DNA of 64,000 nt from Xanthostigma xanthostigma (lineage: Eukaryota > Arthropoda > Insecta > Raphidioptera > Raphidiidae). The stretch is from positions 36,612,001 through 36,676,000 of the forward strand of contig OY754466.1 in assembly GCA_963575645.1 (NCBI GenBank). The letters run 5' to 3'. This document shows, in pieces, positions 13,301 to 25,300 of the stretch. The notes beneath the pieces were generated by a model. That model saw nothing but the letters and a program-made list of their open reading frames with translations, did not search any database and was not told the origin of the DNA. Position 1 is the stretch's first letter, and each line of letters opens with the position of its first letter. The position numbers were made by a program, and so were the translations under genes.

Positions 13301-16300
13301 CCAGATGCGAATTTGATATGTTTCTATAGTAAGTACCTACATAAAATAATCTAACCTAACCTAAAAAAAACCCCAGCTAAATCGCACCGAAGGTTTCGTA
13401 CAAAATTGTAGGTACCTATGTAAACAGTTCGTCCATCACGGAAATCAAGTCTTGAAGATTTTTCCCGCTTAGAGTCGCGGTCAGTTTGTCAACTAAGTGT
13501 GTAATTGCAATGAGTTAGGATGAACTACTGAGCTGTAGGTATTGTATTTTGTGGCTATATCTGATAGCCTAGTTGTTGTGCCGTGTTGTACGCGAGATTT
13601 CTTAAATTGTGCTGTATAAACGCATCCCGGTAGCGGACGCTTGTTTTGCATAAGAACTGTTACTGTGTACGTGCGTTGCATGTTGTTACTGTTTATAAAC
13701 ATTATTTTTTTGTGAAGTATCTATAAATTTATTTTTTTCGGATTTTTTCCTTTACTTGTGCTATAAGACATTGCTTCTTGCCAAATTTCATGATTCAGGT
13801 CAACGGGAAGTACCCTATAGGTTTTGATTCCCAAGAGTCTTCATAGACAGACAGACAGACGGACAACAGAATGATCCTATAAGGGTACCTTTTTTCACGG
13901 AACCCTAAAAATCATACAAAATAAATTTTCAGTATCTATAAAGTGAATTATTGTTACAATATGATATGCTTCCCAATAACTCAGTATAGTTTTTGATAGT
14001 AAATTTCGAGTTGAATAAAAAAATTTCAGCCAATTGGGCGACGGGACCATTCCAACTTCAAAAATGTTGACATTTGATTATAATAAAGAAAATAAAATTT
14101 CTGATATCGCGTGAGGTGACGCGGCTAATGGCTAGTATTCAATATGATATTAACTATTCGTTGCCATGGTTACCTACATAGTTCCACGTCATGTAAAAAT
14201 TAATTAAAGCACGCCTAACTAGTTTATTTCTGACAGATCCATAAAACAAAAGAGCGGGTGATTTTTTTTTATTTTCAAAATATTTCCGAAACTATAAAAT
14301 TAGAAAAAACATTTCTTGAAAAAATAAATAGAATAATAAGCCGTTATGAAAAGTATACCATTATTATATAAAAAAATACCGTTTTAGTATATATCTCTTC
14401 TGCGCATGCGCCGATTTTCCCCAAAAACAATAGGGCTCTTCATATTTGCATACCAAAAATCCTCCCAAAATTTGGTTTCAATCCGCTCATCCGTTTGACC
14501 TGTATCGTGTTCACAGACAAACAGACTAACAGACAAACAGACTAACAGACAAACAGACTAACAAACGCACAGAGTTTTTCAAAAAATATATTTTTTGGAT
14601 TCGGTGGACCTCAAAACGGAAAGATATTGTAAAATTTTTGAAAAGTGATTTTTGACCTCAACTAGTACCATTCCCCACTTGTGGATTGGAATGGTAAAAC
14701 TATTCCAACTTTTTTACCATTCCAACCCACAAGTGGGGAATGGTACTAGTTTAGGTCAAAAATCACTTTTCAAAAATTTTACAATATCTTTCCGTTTTGA
14801 GGTCTCCCGAATCCAAAAAACATATTTTTGAAAAATCTCTGTGCGTCTGTTAGTCTGTGAACAGTGAACACCATACAGGTCAAACGGATGAGCGGATTGA
14901 AACCAAGTTTTGGGAGGATGTTTGGTATGCAAATATGAAGAGCCCTATTGTTTTTGGGGAAAATCGGCGCATGCGCAGAAGAGCTATATGCTAAAAAGGT
15001 GTTTTTTATATAATAATGGTATACTTTTCATACCGAATTATTATTCTATTTATTTTTTCAAGAAAGTTTTGTTTAAACATGTTTTTCCTAACCTTTATAG
15101 TTTCAGAAATATTTTGAAAATAAAAAAAATCAATCGCTTTTTTGTTTTATGGATCTGTCAGAAATAAACAGTTCGGCATGCTTTGATTAATGTTTACATG
15201 ACGTGGAACATATTATGTAGGTAACTATGGCAACGAATAGCAAATATATTGAATTCTAGCGATTACCCGCGTCACCTCACACGATATTCAAAATTTTATT
15301 TTCTTTATTATAATCAAATGTCAACATTTTTGAAGTTGGAATGGTCCCGTCGCCCAATTGGCTGGAATTTTTTGTATATAGTAGGATACAAGAACTCTTC
15401 ACTGTTACCACTATCGGTGAACACACTGTTTATTTCAGTGTAGTAGATATCAATTTATTTAAATAAATTGAGGAGAAACCGCATTTATTCAATAAAGTAT
15501 ACTGTCAAAAAAAAGGATCGCTATCTTTTTTATTGGGTGATGTGAAGGAAAATTGAATGCTTACATTATATCTGACTCTTGGATCGATGAGAAGTGTCCT
15601 AGCTACTGCAAGGCTGCCCGTGCTGCTGGCTCCTTTCACAGCTCCTTGAGCGTGACTCTTTAATGATCCCACTGAGCCTTTTAACAGGTCCGGCTTGTCT
15701 ACCTCCGGGCCTCCGAACTCCTGCAGCTGCTGCAGCCAACAACATAACATCGCTTCAATACCTTCGTCTACCTGAAACAAAATTAAAACCTTTAATTATT
15801 ATATAAATTGAATATTTTTATAATATAAGACTAATCGAGGGTGTAGCTGTTTCTTTGTGTATATGGCGTTTTCATGTTCTATGGTTCCTCTTTTATAAGT
15901 CGTAAGTTCTAAAACTGAGTTTAAATATACGTATTATTAAAAAATTACAGCCAACTGCGCGACGGGACCATTTAAACTTCAAAAATATTAATGAAATTTG
16001 ACATTTTATAAGGAAAATAAAATGTCTGTTAACGCATTCGGCGACACGGGCAACGGCTAGTATTAAATATTATGATATTTGCTACTCGTTTCCATGGTTA
16101 CATAATATGGTAGCAGTTGATTTTTTTATAGGTTCAAAATATTTCCGAAAAGATAAAGTTTAGAAAAAATTATACAAGACTTTCTTGGAAAAATTATTAA
16201 AATAACAAATCATTCTGAAAAGAATACCCTAATAACAGAAAAAATACGTTAAAGCGCATATCTCTTCTGCGTATGCGCCAATTTTTTTTACGGTTTATTT

Positions 16301-19300
16301 ATCTATTAATTTTTACAAGAAAGTTTGGTAAAAAAATTGGTTGTCTGTAAAGTCGGTTTACGAACGATAGTTTTACGTGATAACGTATTCCGTAATACAT
16401 AACCTAAACCTCCCAAAATTTGGTTTCAATCCGCTTATCCTTGGTGTCGGAATGATAAGAAATGTCAAAAGTGACGTTTGCAACTTACAAAGTATTATGT
16501 TCTAATAATAATTAGTTATTCCAATACTTAACTTAGAAGGCGTTGCATTTCACAATATACTAATGTCAAAAAATTGAATTAAACATTAGAAATGCAGCCG
16601 TTTTCATGTTAAGACAAGACATACGTTTGCTTCTAATTTCCATGTACGGCAAACAAAGACAACCGACCGCGTCGCGCCATGCATTAGACAACATTGCATT
16701 TATACAGCTATTTTTCTATATAAATTTGTATAAAATATTTTTCTATATAAATTTGTATAAAAAAACTGTTTAGGCAAATTCTGTTATACGAAATCTATGT
16801 AAAATGTTCTCCTCTTTCGTTTAAGACTGGTTTCAAACCGATATGATTTAAATTGAGCGAGAAATTAGCAAAAAGCACGCACACGGTCAGGCGGAACGTT
16901 ACGTGTTATGCATTATGCGTTACGCGTTACGAACATTAGGAACGTTACGTTACACTTTTTCGTACATGCAGCCGGTGTTTTATCAATTTATAATATTGGT
17001 GATTCATCAATTTATAAGACGTTATCACGTCAAAAAATAAAAATATAATACTTTTACATCCATCAATTATGAATGCTATTGTTAAACCCTTACTGCTTAC
17101 ACAATTTAAGATGTTACACTTCACATTATAATTTCTTTTTTGTTAAATTAAGAATTATAACGACAATTTTGTATCTAGGTCATTCGTGTCCGGAGGGAAA
17201 ACAAGAAGGCATATTTTCAGATGTCTTCAGGCGAAAAAGATATTTCTTAAGAAATGAAATATTTATTTTTACGCTGGGTTTAACAGTCGGTAAATAATAA
17301 ATCATACCTTGTATTTTGTATTTTTCTAGAAATCACGCGATATTAGCACTGAACAAAGAAAACACGTTATCAAAACACTAGCATATTATCACAAATTAGT
17401 CAGTCTTAAAGTTCGACAAATATTGCATCTATAAGTTTTTCGAAAGTGTATTGATACGGATACTTTTGTTTTGATGTACCCTGTTCGCAAGGTTAATAGA
17501 TACACATAGCTTATTTTGTTCCATGAATGACATCAACTAGCACACCGTTCACATTTTTATCAACCATGAAATATCAATTAACAAACCCGCTGGAAGACGT
17601 CATCCCCTCATTACTAACAAACGGAACGAGGTAACATCTGTATCTACTAACCTTGCATAAGCGGCGGATTAAACTTTAATAAAGCATTATGTAAAATATT
17701 AGCAGTAGATAAACTGCATAGTGCATTACCGTATAGACGCTCAACAATTGATATTAATTACGTCTTAATAGTGGCGTTATGCCACTATTAAGAACACATT
17801 TTATTTGAGGGGGTGAAGATACTCGGATAGTTTTACCCCGCGTACTCGGTGATTTGTAGATAGTTTGGATAAAAGATATCTTTTTTTGCCCGAAGAACTC
17901 GACCCCTAGGGAGGATTTCTTGTGACCGCAGAATACATTACAACAAGTTGAGCAACTTTCATTCGAAACATTTTAAAAAAAAACTTAAATTTTCTGAGAT
18001 ATTTTGCCGTTCCGGGACTTTTGTGTATATGTTACGGTTAATACAAGAAAATAGTTTATTCGCGAATTAACCGGCTAATACCCGAATTAACCAACGTCAA
18101 GTATTGGTTAATTCGGGTAATTAGCCGATTAATTCGCGAATTAACTACTTTCTTGTATTAACCGTAACATATATACTTGATAAGATTACGAGTTACGACA
18201 TATAAATATTATTTATTTTGCTTATTATAATTTTTTAAAGTTTACAAAAAATGACAAATCTATACATTTTTAATAACTTTTAAATATTTATATGATGTAA
18301 GTACGGTTAATCTTGTTCCGTGGAATTCCGGGAGATGGGACTTTTTGTATGAAATTTCCTGCTCTTTCAGAATCTTCTTTGTGATTTCAGATATCTGCAA
18401 TAATTTTTGAGGTATTTGCAAATAACCAAACCCCTATTTTTTTTAACTAAAAAGTTTATAAATTTTGCAATTTTTTCGTCCCACTTCATTTTTGACGTGA
18501 TAACGTCTTATAAATTGATGAATCACCAATCTTATAAATTGATAAAACACCGACTGCATGCACGAAAAAGTGTAACGTAACGTCCCTAACGTTCGTAACG
18601 CGTAACGCGTAACGTTCCGCCTGACCCTGTGCGTACTTTTTGCTAATTTCTCGCTCAATTTAAATCAGATCGGTTTGAAACCAGTCTTAAACGAAAGAGG
18701 AGAACATTTTACATAGATTTCGTATAACAGAATTTGCCTAAACAGTTTTTTTATACAAATTTATATAGAAAAATAGCTGTATAAATGCAATGTTGTCTAA
18801 TGCATGGCGCGACGCGGTCGGTCGTCTTTGTTTGCCGTACATGGAAATTAGAAAATAACGTATGTCTTGTCTTAACATGAAAACGGCTGCATTTCTAATG
18901 TTTAATTCAATTTTTTGACATTAGTATTTTGTGAAATGCAACGCCTTCTAAGTTAAGTATTGGAATAACTAATTATTATTAGAACATAATACTTTGACAG
19001 TTGCAAACGTCACTTTTGACATTTCTTATCATTCCGACACCAAGGATAAGCGGATTGAAACCAAATTTTGGGAGGATGTTTGATATGCAAATATGAAGTG
19101 GCCTATTGTTTTTGGGGAACATCGGCGCATGCGTAAAAGAATATATCTCTTATAATGATGTTTTATAAAATAATAATATAGTTTTTAAAACGGTTTTTAC
19201 TCTATCTATTTTTACTAGAAATTTTTGTAAATTTTTTGGGTAAAATCGGCGCATGCGCAAAAGAGATACATGCCATAGTTGTTTTTTATATAATAATAGT

Positions 19301-22300
19301 GTACTTTTTATAGTGTTTTATTATTCTACTTAATAAAATTTACCTAAATTTGAAGCGAAAGATGCAATATCATAGATTCGAATTATTATAATTATTATAT
19401 AAATTTAGGTTATGTATTACGGAATACGTTATCACGTAAAACTATCGTCTGTAAACCGACTTTACAGACAACCAATTTTTTTTTTCAAAACGTTTCTAGA
19501 TGTCATTCCGAATCGAATGACACTATGATCATAATTTTAGGTGAAGGAGAACTGGAATTCATTAAAAAGGGATATGTGAAATAGCCTAAAAATGTAAGTG
19601 TTTAATTAATGAGTAAATTATTTGATCTACCGGTAATTTTGGAAGTAGTTAGTATAAGGGACTGTTACATCCACCAAATGGAAAAGTGTGTTTTTCAACT
19701 TGAAATAATAATAATATGGAAACAGATACTTACTCTTCGACTATCTGTCACTTGAGGGAAGACAAAATCAGTCGCTGTCAGAAGAATCTTGTACGGTCCT
19801 TTTTCAAGTCTCTTTTTCACATAATGGTTTCTGAAAATAAATAAAAAGTTTTTGATTTCAGTTATGCATGTTTGAAATTTTATTATCTTGATCGACTTAC
19901 AGTAAGTAGACAGGCATGAAATTGATGAGGAGTCTTTAGAGTATACAAATAAAATAGGATGTTTATAATAAATTCTTCGTGAGATTGGGTTTCACATTTT
20001 AAATTTATAACTTATAGAGCTCACACAAATAAACAGTGTAAATACCATATTATACTTTTGTTCTATACTGAGCATAGGAAAAAAATCGCAATTGAACCAT
20101 TAGGTGCAAACATACTCTTCTGTCTTTTTAGGCCATAAGCACTGGCGTATCCAGGAGGGCAATACAAGCACGGGGGACCCGGCTTAAGAAATTTCTAATT
20201 TGCCCCCTCCTGGGCCAAAAGCTGGGTACGCCCATGTTAACGTCATAGAAAAAGATAAAGCTTTTGAAACAGAGATACTTTATTCAGATTGAATGCAAGT
20301 ACCTACATCAACCAATCCTATCATCGGAGAAATCAGGGAATTACATAGAAGAAAGATACGCAGATATATTTTCGATACGCTTTATTGCCTTCACTCACCG
20401 CACATTGAGTTGATAGACAATGATTCATATAGTAAATCATTAAATATATGGTAAATACATATTTAGCTATTGTATTTGTTAAATAGCGAATAAACAACAA
20501 ATCAACTAATTAAATGATGCAGAAGTGAATGATCGGAACAAAAATTTAAGCGACACGGTGATTATTTACTTTAAATATTTATATTATCTTTGATTTAAGA
20601 AGGCGTGACGTCATTCACTGTTTCAGTCAACATGGCCGATTGCAGTATTTTATACTTTTATTTTATTAAAAATCTTATTAACTTCAATATTTATATTAAC
20701 ACTGGGTCACATATTTTTTTTCTATGATCACTTATTCTTTGATTCTTTTATATATTGTCATCATGCCTATTATATAATACGCGACACGAATCTAAAAGGC
20801 TCGGAAGTTAGATGCGAATGCGGGCTTGCGCTTGTACAGTCTGTTAAAAACCTACAACCTCGCAAATCAACAAAACTAAAATAACAATAACAACTTAACA
20901 ATAGCGTAGGTACTCGATTGTACTTTAAAGCAGGAAAGCGACAAGTGAGAAAGACAAGTGGCAACGAGCGATCACGGCCAATCACCGACGAGCGCACGTC
21001 CCGTGCAGGTAGCTGGGAGGTGGTGGGAGCCTCAACGGCTCTAAAATGTGCCTTTGCGACACTGTTTGTGACTAACTTCCGAACCTTTTAGATCCGTGGC
21101 GCGATTAATACACGCGAGCCGAATAAAAATGTAATGTGATTTTTGAGGTAGTAGAGGGAACGAGTCATAGAGACTTCGCGGCCGATGAAGTGAAGTGCTC
21201 TGTGTGCCTGGCTTACGCGAATGTCACATATTTCAGTTTCGGCGCGAATTATTTACTAAACTGCCGCAAGGAGGAGGCTTGTGGTCCCGCGGCTCGTCGA
21301 CCGCTGGTTTAAATGATCTATAGAGGTATCTAAGAGGAAACCGTGACTGACTGATCTATCAGCGCACAGCTCAAATCACTGGACGGATTGGGCTGAAATT
21401 TGGCGCACAGATAGTTATTATGAGGTAGGAAATCATCCGCTAAGAACAGATTTTTGAAAATCCGATCCCTAAAAGGGTGTATCGGGGGTTCAAAATTTTC
21501 ATGGAGAAATCATATAAGATATCAATTCGAAAATGCGAGGGATTACTCATGTCAACAAATAAATTATAAATACGTGTTTCGTGCTTTTTCTAAAACAACC
21601 CCTTCAGAGGGTGAAATGAGGTAAATAGTCTAAAAATCAACATGGGTGTCATTTTCAAGGTTTAAAGTTGATCACGTGAATGTCATCAATTTTGAAATTT
21701 TTTGGGAAGGTCACGTCGAGAAAGGAAAGGAATGATGGGAATGCGTCCGTGTTTCGTCTCAATCGCGTGCAAAGCCGCGGGTAACGGCTAGTACAGTATA
21801 ATAAAAAAAAATTACCTTGTGAACGCCACCAGGGCGATGACTGCGATGGCGAAAAGTGAAGAACAAACCACGATGATTAAAACGTGAGCAGTCTTCATCG
21901 GCATTAACGGCAAACAATTGTCGTCTTCGCAAACGTCGACAACGTCCTTTTGTATATGTTTCCATTTCCAGTCGTCAAAGTTTCTTTCTAATTTCTCAGC
22001 TTTGTAATTTATACGCTTATCAATGACAGTTTTCTTCGTTGTGAAATTATGATATATTCTCAAAATAGGTCGCCATTTTGATATTGTGTTCTTTGTTACA
22101 TTGTCATAATATTCATACCAGTCAAGTAATGCAAACTGGAAATATTTATTTGGTGTTTTGATACCTTTTTGACGATTTATAATTATTTTCAAACCGTCTT
22201 TTAAATGTTCTAAAACTGAATTTTTCAAAATAGTCGAATAATCGGAAAACAATTCTGTAACGTCATGTTCTTCCGACGTCGCCGTATATATTAAAATATT

Positions 22301-25300
22301 TTTTTGCAAAGTAGGTGTTAATTTTTCTATAAATTTCTGTGTAAAGTTAATAATTTTATGTTGTTTAAATAAATATGATAGATCGGCATTAAATATTTTT
22401 TCTAATGTAGATAAAGTTACATTTTGTGAATGATTTTGATGACGATTTTCGTTACTTTTATTATTATTACTACTATATTGTACATTGTTGGAAGACGAGG
22501 GACTAACTTTAGTATTATTGACATTAGACAAGATCAAGTTATTTATAGAGTTATTGGAAGACAGGATATTATTTGAATATGAATGTGAGGTTTGGAGATA
22601 AGGTATTATCGATATGACATCTACTATTATTATAAATGTGCCGAAACGTTGAGAGACTCGCATGTTGTCAATTGTTGACAATATTGACTGGCCGACTGGA
22701 TGCATCGATGCACATATTATTATAACTGAAAAGAAAGAAAAACAAACTTCAAAAACAATGTGTTTCATGAAATAATAAAAACTACATAAAATTATTATTT
22801 ATAAATAGATATACATTGAATTTCATACGTGAGTTTTGTTGATACGGTAGCTATAATGCATTACAAAAAATCGTTCCACATAAAATGCAACATAGACCGG
22901 GCGTCCAAGGGTGGTTCGTATGCATTTTCTGCAATGCATTGAAATTCACTGTGTAAATATCTATACAGTGGATTTCATTTAAGACGCAATGTAGGTATAT
23001 ATGATTGTTGTTGATATGGTAGATATTATGAAAATCATTAATGCATAAAAAATCGTTCTATACATATACCGGGTCTGTGTTAAATTTTATGTGGATTTTC
23101 TATAATGAATCTAAATGATTTCCATATTCTACCATATCAACAAAAGTCATGTGTATATTCCATTTTAAATGAAAACAGTATAATGTGTTTCATAAGAAAC
23201 GAAAAATGTTATGATATGATGATATGATATGATATGATATGAAAGTTGGTATAACGTGTCCGTTTAAGCAAAAAGTACACATGCACATATTTTGAATTAT
23301 TATTGCAAGCACAGTTTGCGGAAGTATTATTTATTGTCGCTTTATGCGCCAGAACTGAGTTTCATTCATTCAAGTATAGTTATTCTAAACTAATTTCGCA
23401 AGAAATCGATTCAAATTGTCGCTTTTTGAAAAGAGGAGATTTAAATTGAATCCATTTTCAAAGTGATTTGAGTTCATAATACGTTCCAAAATAGTAATTG
23501 AAAATCGAGAACAGCAGTAATATTGTTGGTTAGTCTGTACGTACGTACGTATGTACGCGACGTACGTCTGAGCTCTACAGGTTCAGTTTTATAAGCTTTT
23601 ATTCAAATTGCTTTTCCTGTCTGTTTGTCTGTCTGCTAATAATCTTGAAAATCGAGTTTTACGCACTTCTGGTTATTAGATTGAGTTGAAATTTTGCATA
23701 CGAGTACAGTTATTTTATTCGCTTTACTTACTATCAAAACAGAGATTTATTAAAATTCAGTGAAAGGCAATCAGTAGCTTAATTGTTATAAATCAAAGTC
23801 ATTCAATATATTTATCCGCAAGCAAAATACACTTTGATGACCCAATATTCACAGTTCAAAGAAAAAAAAATATTTAAGGTGAGTGATCAACGTTTGCGAT
23901 TTTTAACTTCTCGCCATAAAAATCAATGATTTTCCGAAAAATCGGGAAGTTATTGTTTTCACCTCGATTTTCGAAAAACTAGTTTTCGTCAGATCTCGAC
24001 GTTTTGGGGTCTTAGGAAGCTATTTTGGCGATGATGTCCATAGGGCTGTATGTGCGTGTGTGTGTAAATACAAGTTTAAAAAATTTTTAGTAATTTGTTT
24101 TTTTGGAATAGTTTCTAAACAACTAAATCGATTAATTCCAAAATCAAATCAGCTCTTCTCTTCAAAAAACTGTGTCGATTGCCGCAAACCGCATCTAAAT
24201 CGGTTCATTTGTTCAAGAGATATCGTGAACGAAAAATTCGTAGGAAAGTGTTTTTTTCTTTTTTGAGCTCGAAGAGCTAAAAAGTAAACTTGCTATATTT
24301 TATATATTTTTGAGCGTTTTGAGCTCGAAAATAGCGGTAAGTTTCAGAGATGCCATGCAGGGTCAAATTTCTTTTCAATTCTTAGTTTCAGAGATGCCAT
24401 GCAGGGTCAAATTTCTTTTCAATTCTTAGTTTCAGAAGTCGCTTTATGTATTCTTTATTTAAAAGATATTATTATCTCCTTATTGACAATAAATCTGAAT
24501 AACCTGTAGTTTCAGCGGCTTGGTGAATTCTTTTGAAATAATGGCCCGCTTTTATAAAAGCTGACAAACTGAGTATTGTCACGAAACTTCAACATTTTGT
24601 GGGAAATTAAAAAAAAAGAAACTCGTAAAACGTGCCAAAACAATGTTCGATGTGTGTGCTATTCTATTGAAGTAATAAAGAATACAGCACCGTGTCTTTC
24701 AGTAAATAATGCTCTTCTCTGTAAACACGTTTTCGTGGTGGTAAGAAAGTGTTTTTAATGTGCGTTATTTTGTTTTATGTTAAGTTTTTGGACGTGGTTT
24801 TTCTGGAGTATTGAATTTGAATAGTTGTTTAAATGTACTATATTAAAATTAGAAAAAAATTCAATTAAAACATACATAATATGAAATTGCAGTCAGTGAT
24901 TCTAAAACAAAAAATATACATTAAGTAACTCAACGCAGACCTCTACCTAATTCTTAAATTGATTCATGAATATTTATAACATACAGTGGTCATAATAAAT
25001 AACAATTTCCTCTTGACAAAAGCGTTATGAGAGGGAGAGTTTTCAGTAGTAAACCGTTTAGATTTTTTTATTTGAATTTAATGCGATAGCTGTAAATAAA
25101 AAGTGACAATTCATGCATCATGCGCAATAAAGACGCCAGTTAATTTTTAGGGACGAACCATTTTGAGACCTCTTCAACCCCCCACTACCTCCGATGCAAG
25201 TTACGTTACAGAACTGAAGTTTTTCAGAGTAAGTCTCATACGTCGATAGGTGAACTACTTTCCAAGATACAAATGTCCGAAAAACATGATTTTGGGCATT

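Larger units (their letters stand above)
4344..15564 (-). other. Intron F-G, 11.2 kb
   Basis: Contains an LTR-like fragment, a LINE RT fragment split by a hammerhead-type mini-element, a hAT MITE, a SINE and a 1.3-kb palindrome, all listed separately. Stretches 4985-5500, 9070-10020, 11370-12110 and 13110-13780 show nothing I can identify. Confidence 0.7.
15945..19480. repeat. Nested inverted repeat, family X outside and family Y inside
   Basis: Outer parts are inverted family X pieces (15945-16285 and 19060-19340). A 73-bp inverted pair with GGTTGTCTGTAAAGTCGG lies at 16336-16408 and 19402-19478. Inner arms of about 600 bp (16410-17035 and 18490-19080) include GGTGTCGGAATGATAAGAAA, an acgcgttacg block and GACGTTATCACGTC. 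The 1.45-kb centre holds a further hairpin (18025-18176). A 26-bp tandem duplication in the left arm (about 16705-16765) is missing on the right. Confidence 0.7.
15772..19733 (-). other. Intron E-F, 4.0 kb, mostly palindromic
   Basis: Almost entirely one nested inverted-repeat structure (15945-19480, described separately), with AT-rich sequence at both margins. Confidence 0.7.
19831..21815 (-). other. Intron D-E, 2.0 kb
   Basis: Contains a 326-bp MITE (20779-21104) and a non-LTR retroelement 3' end (21335-21798) that stops 17 bp from the exon D donor. The rest (19840-20770) is unassigned apart from a short inverted repeat with GGCGTATCCAGGAGGG near 20150-20240. Confidence 0.7.

Noticed and set aside
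22726-22768. ATG at 22768 as the start of a short receptor with its own signal peptide
   Set aside because: A strong acceptor at 22726 and exact phase match with exon C make this intron sequence. The mature strand IIICAS fits the ANF domain.
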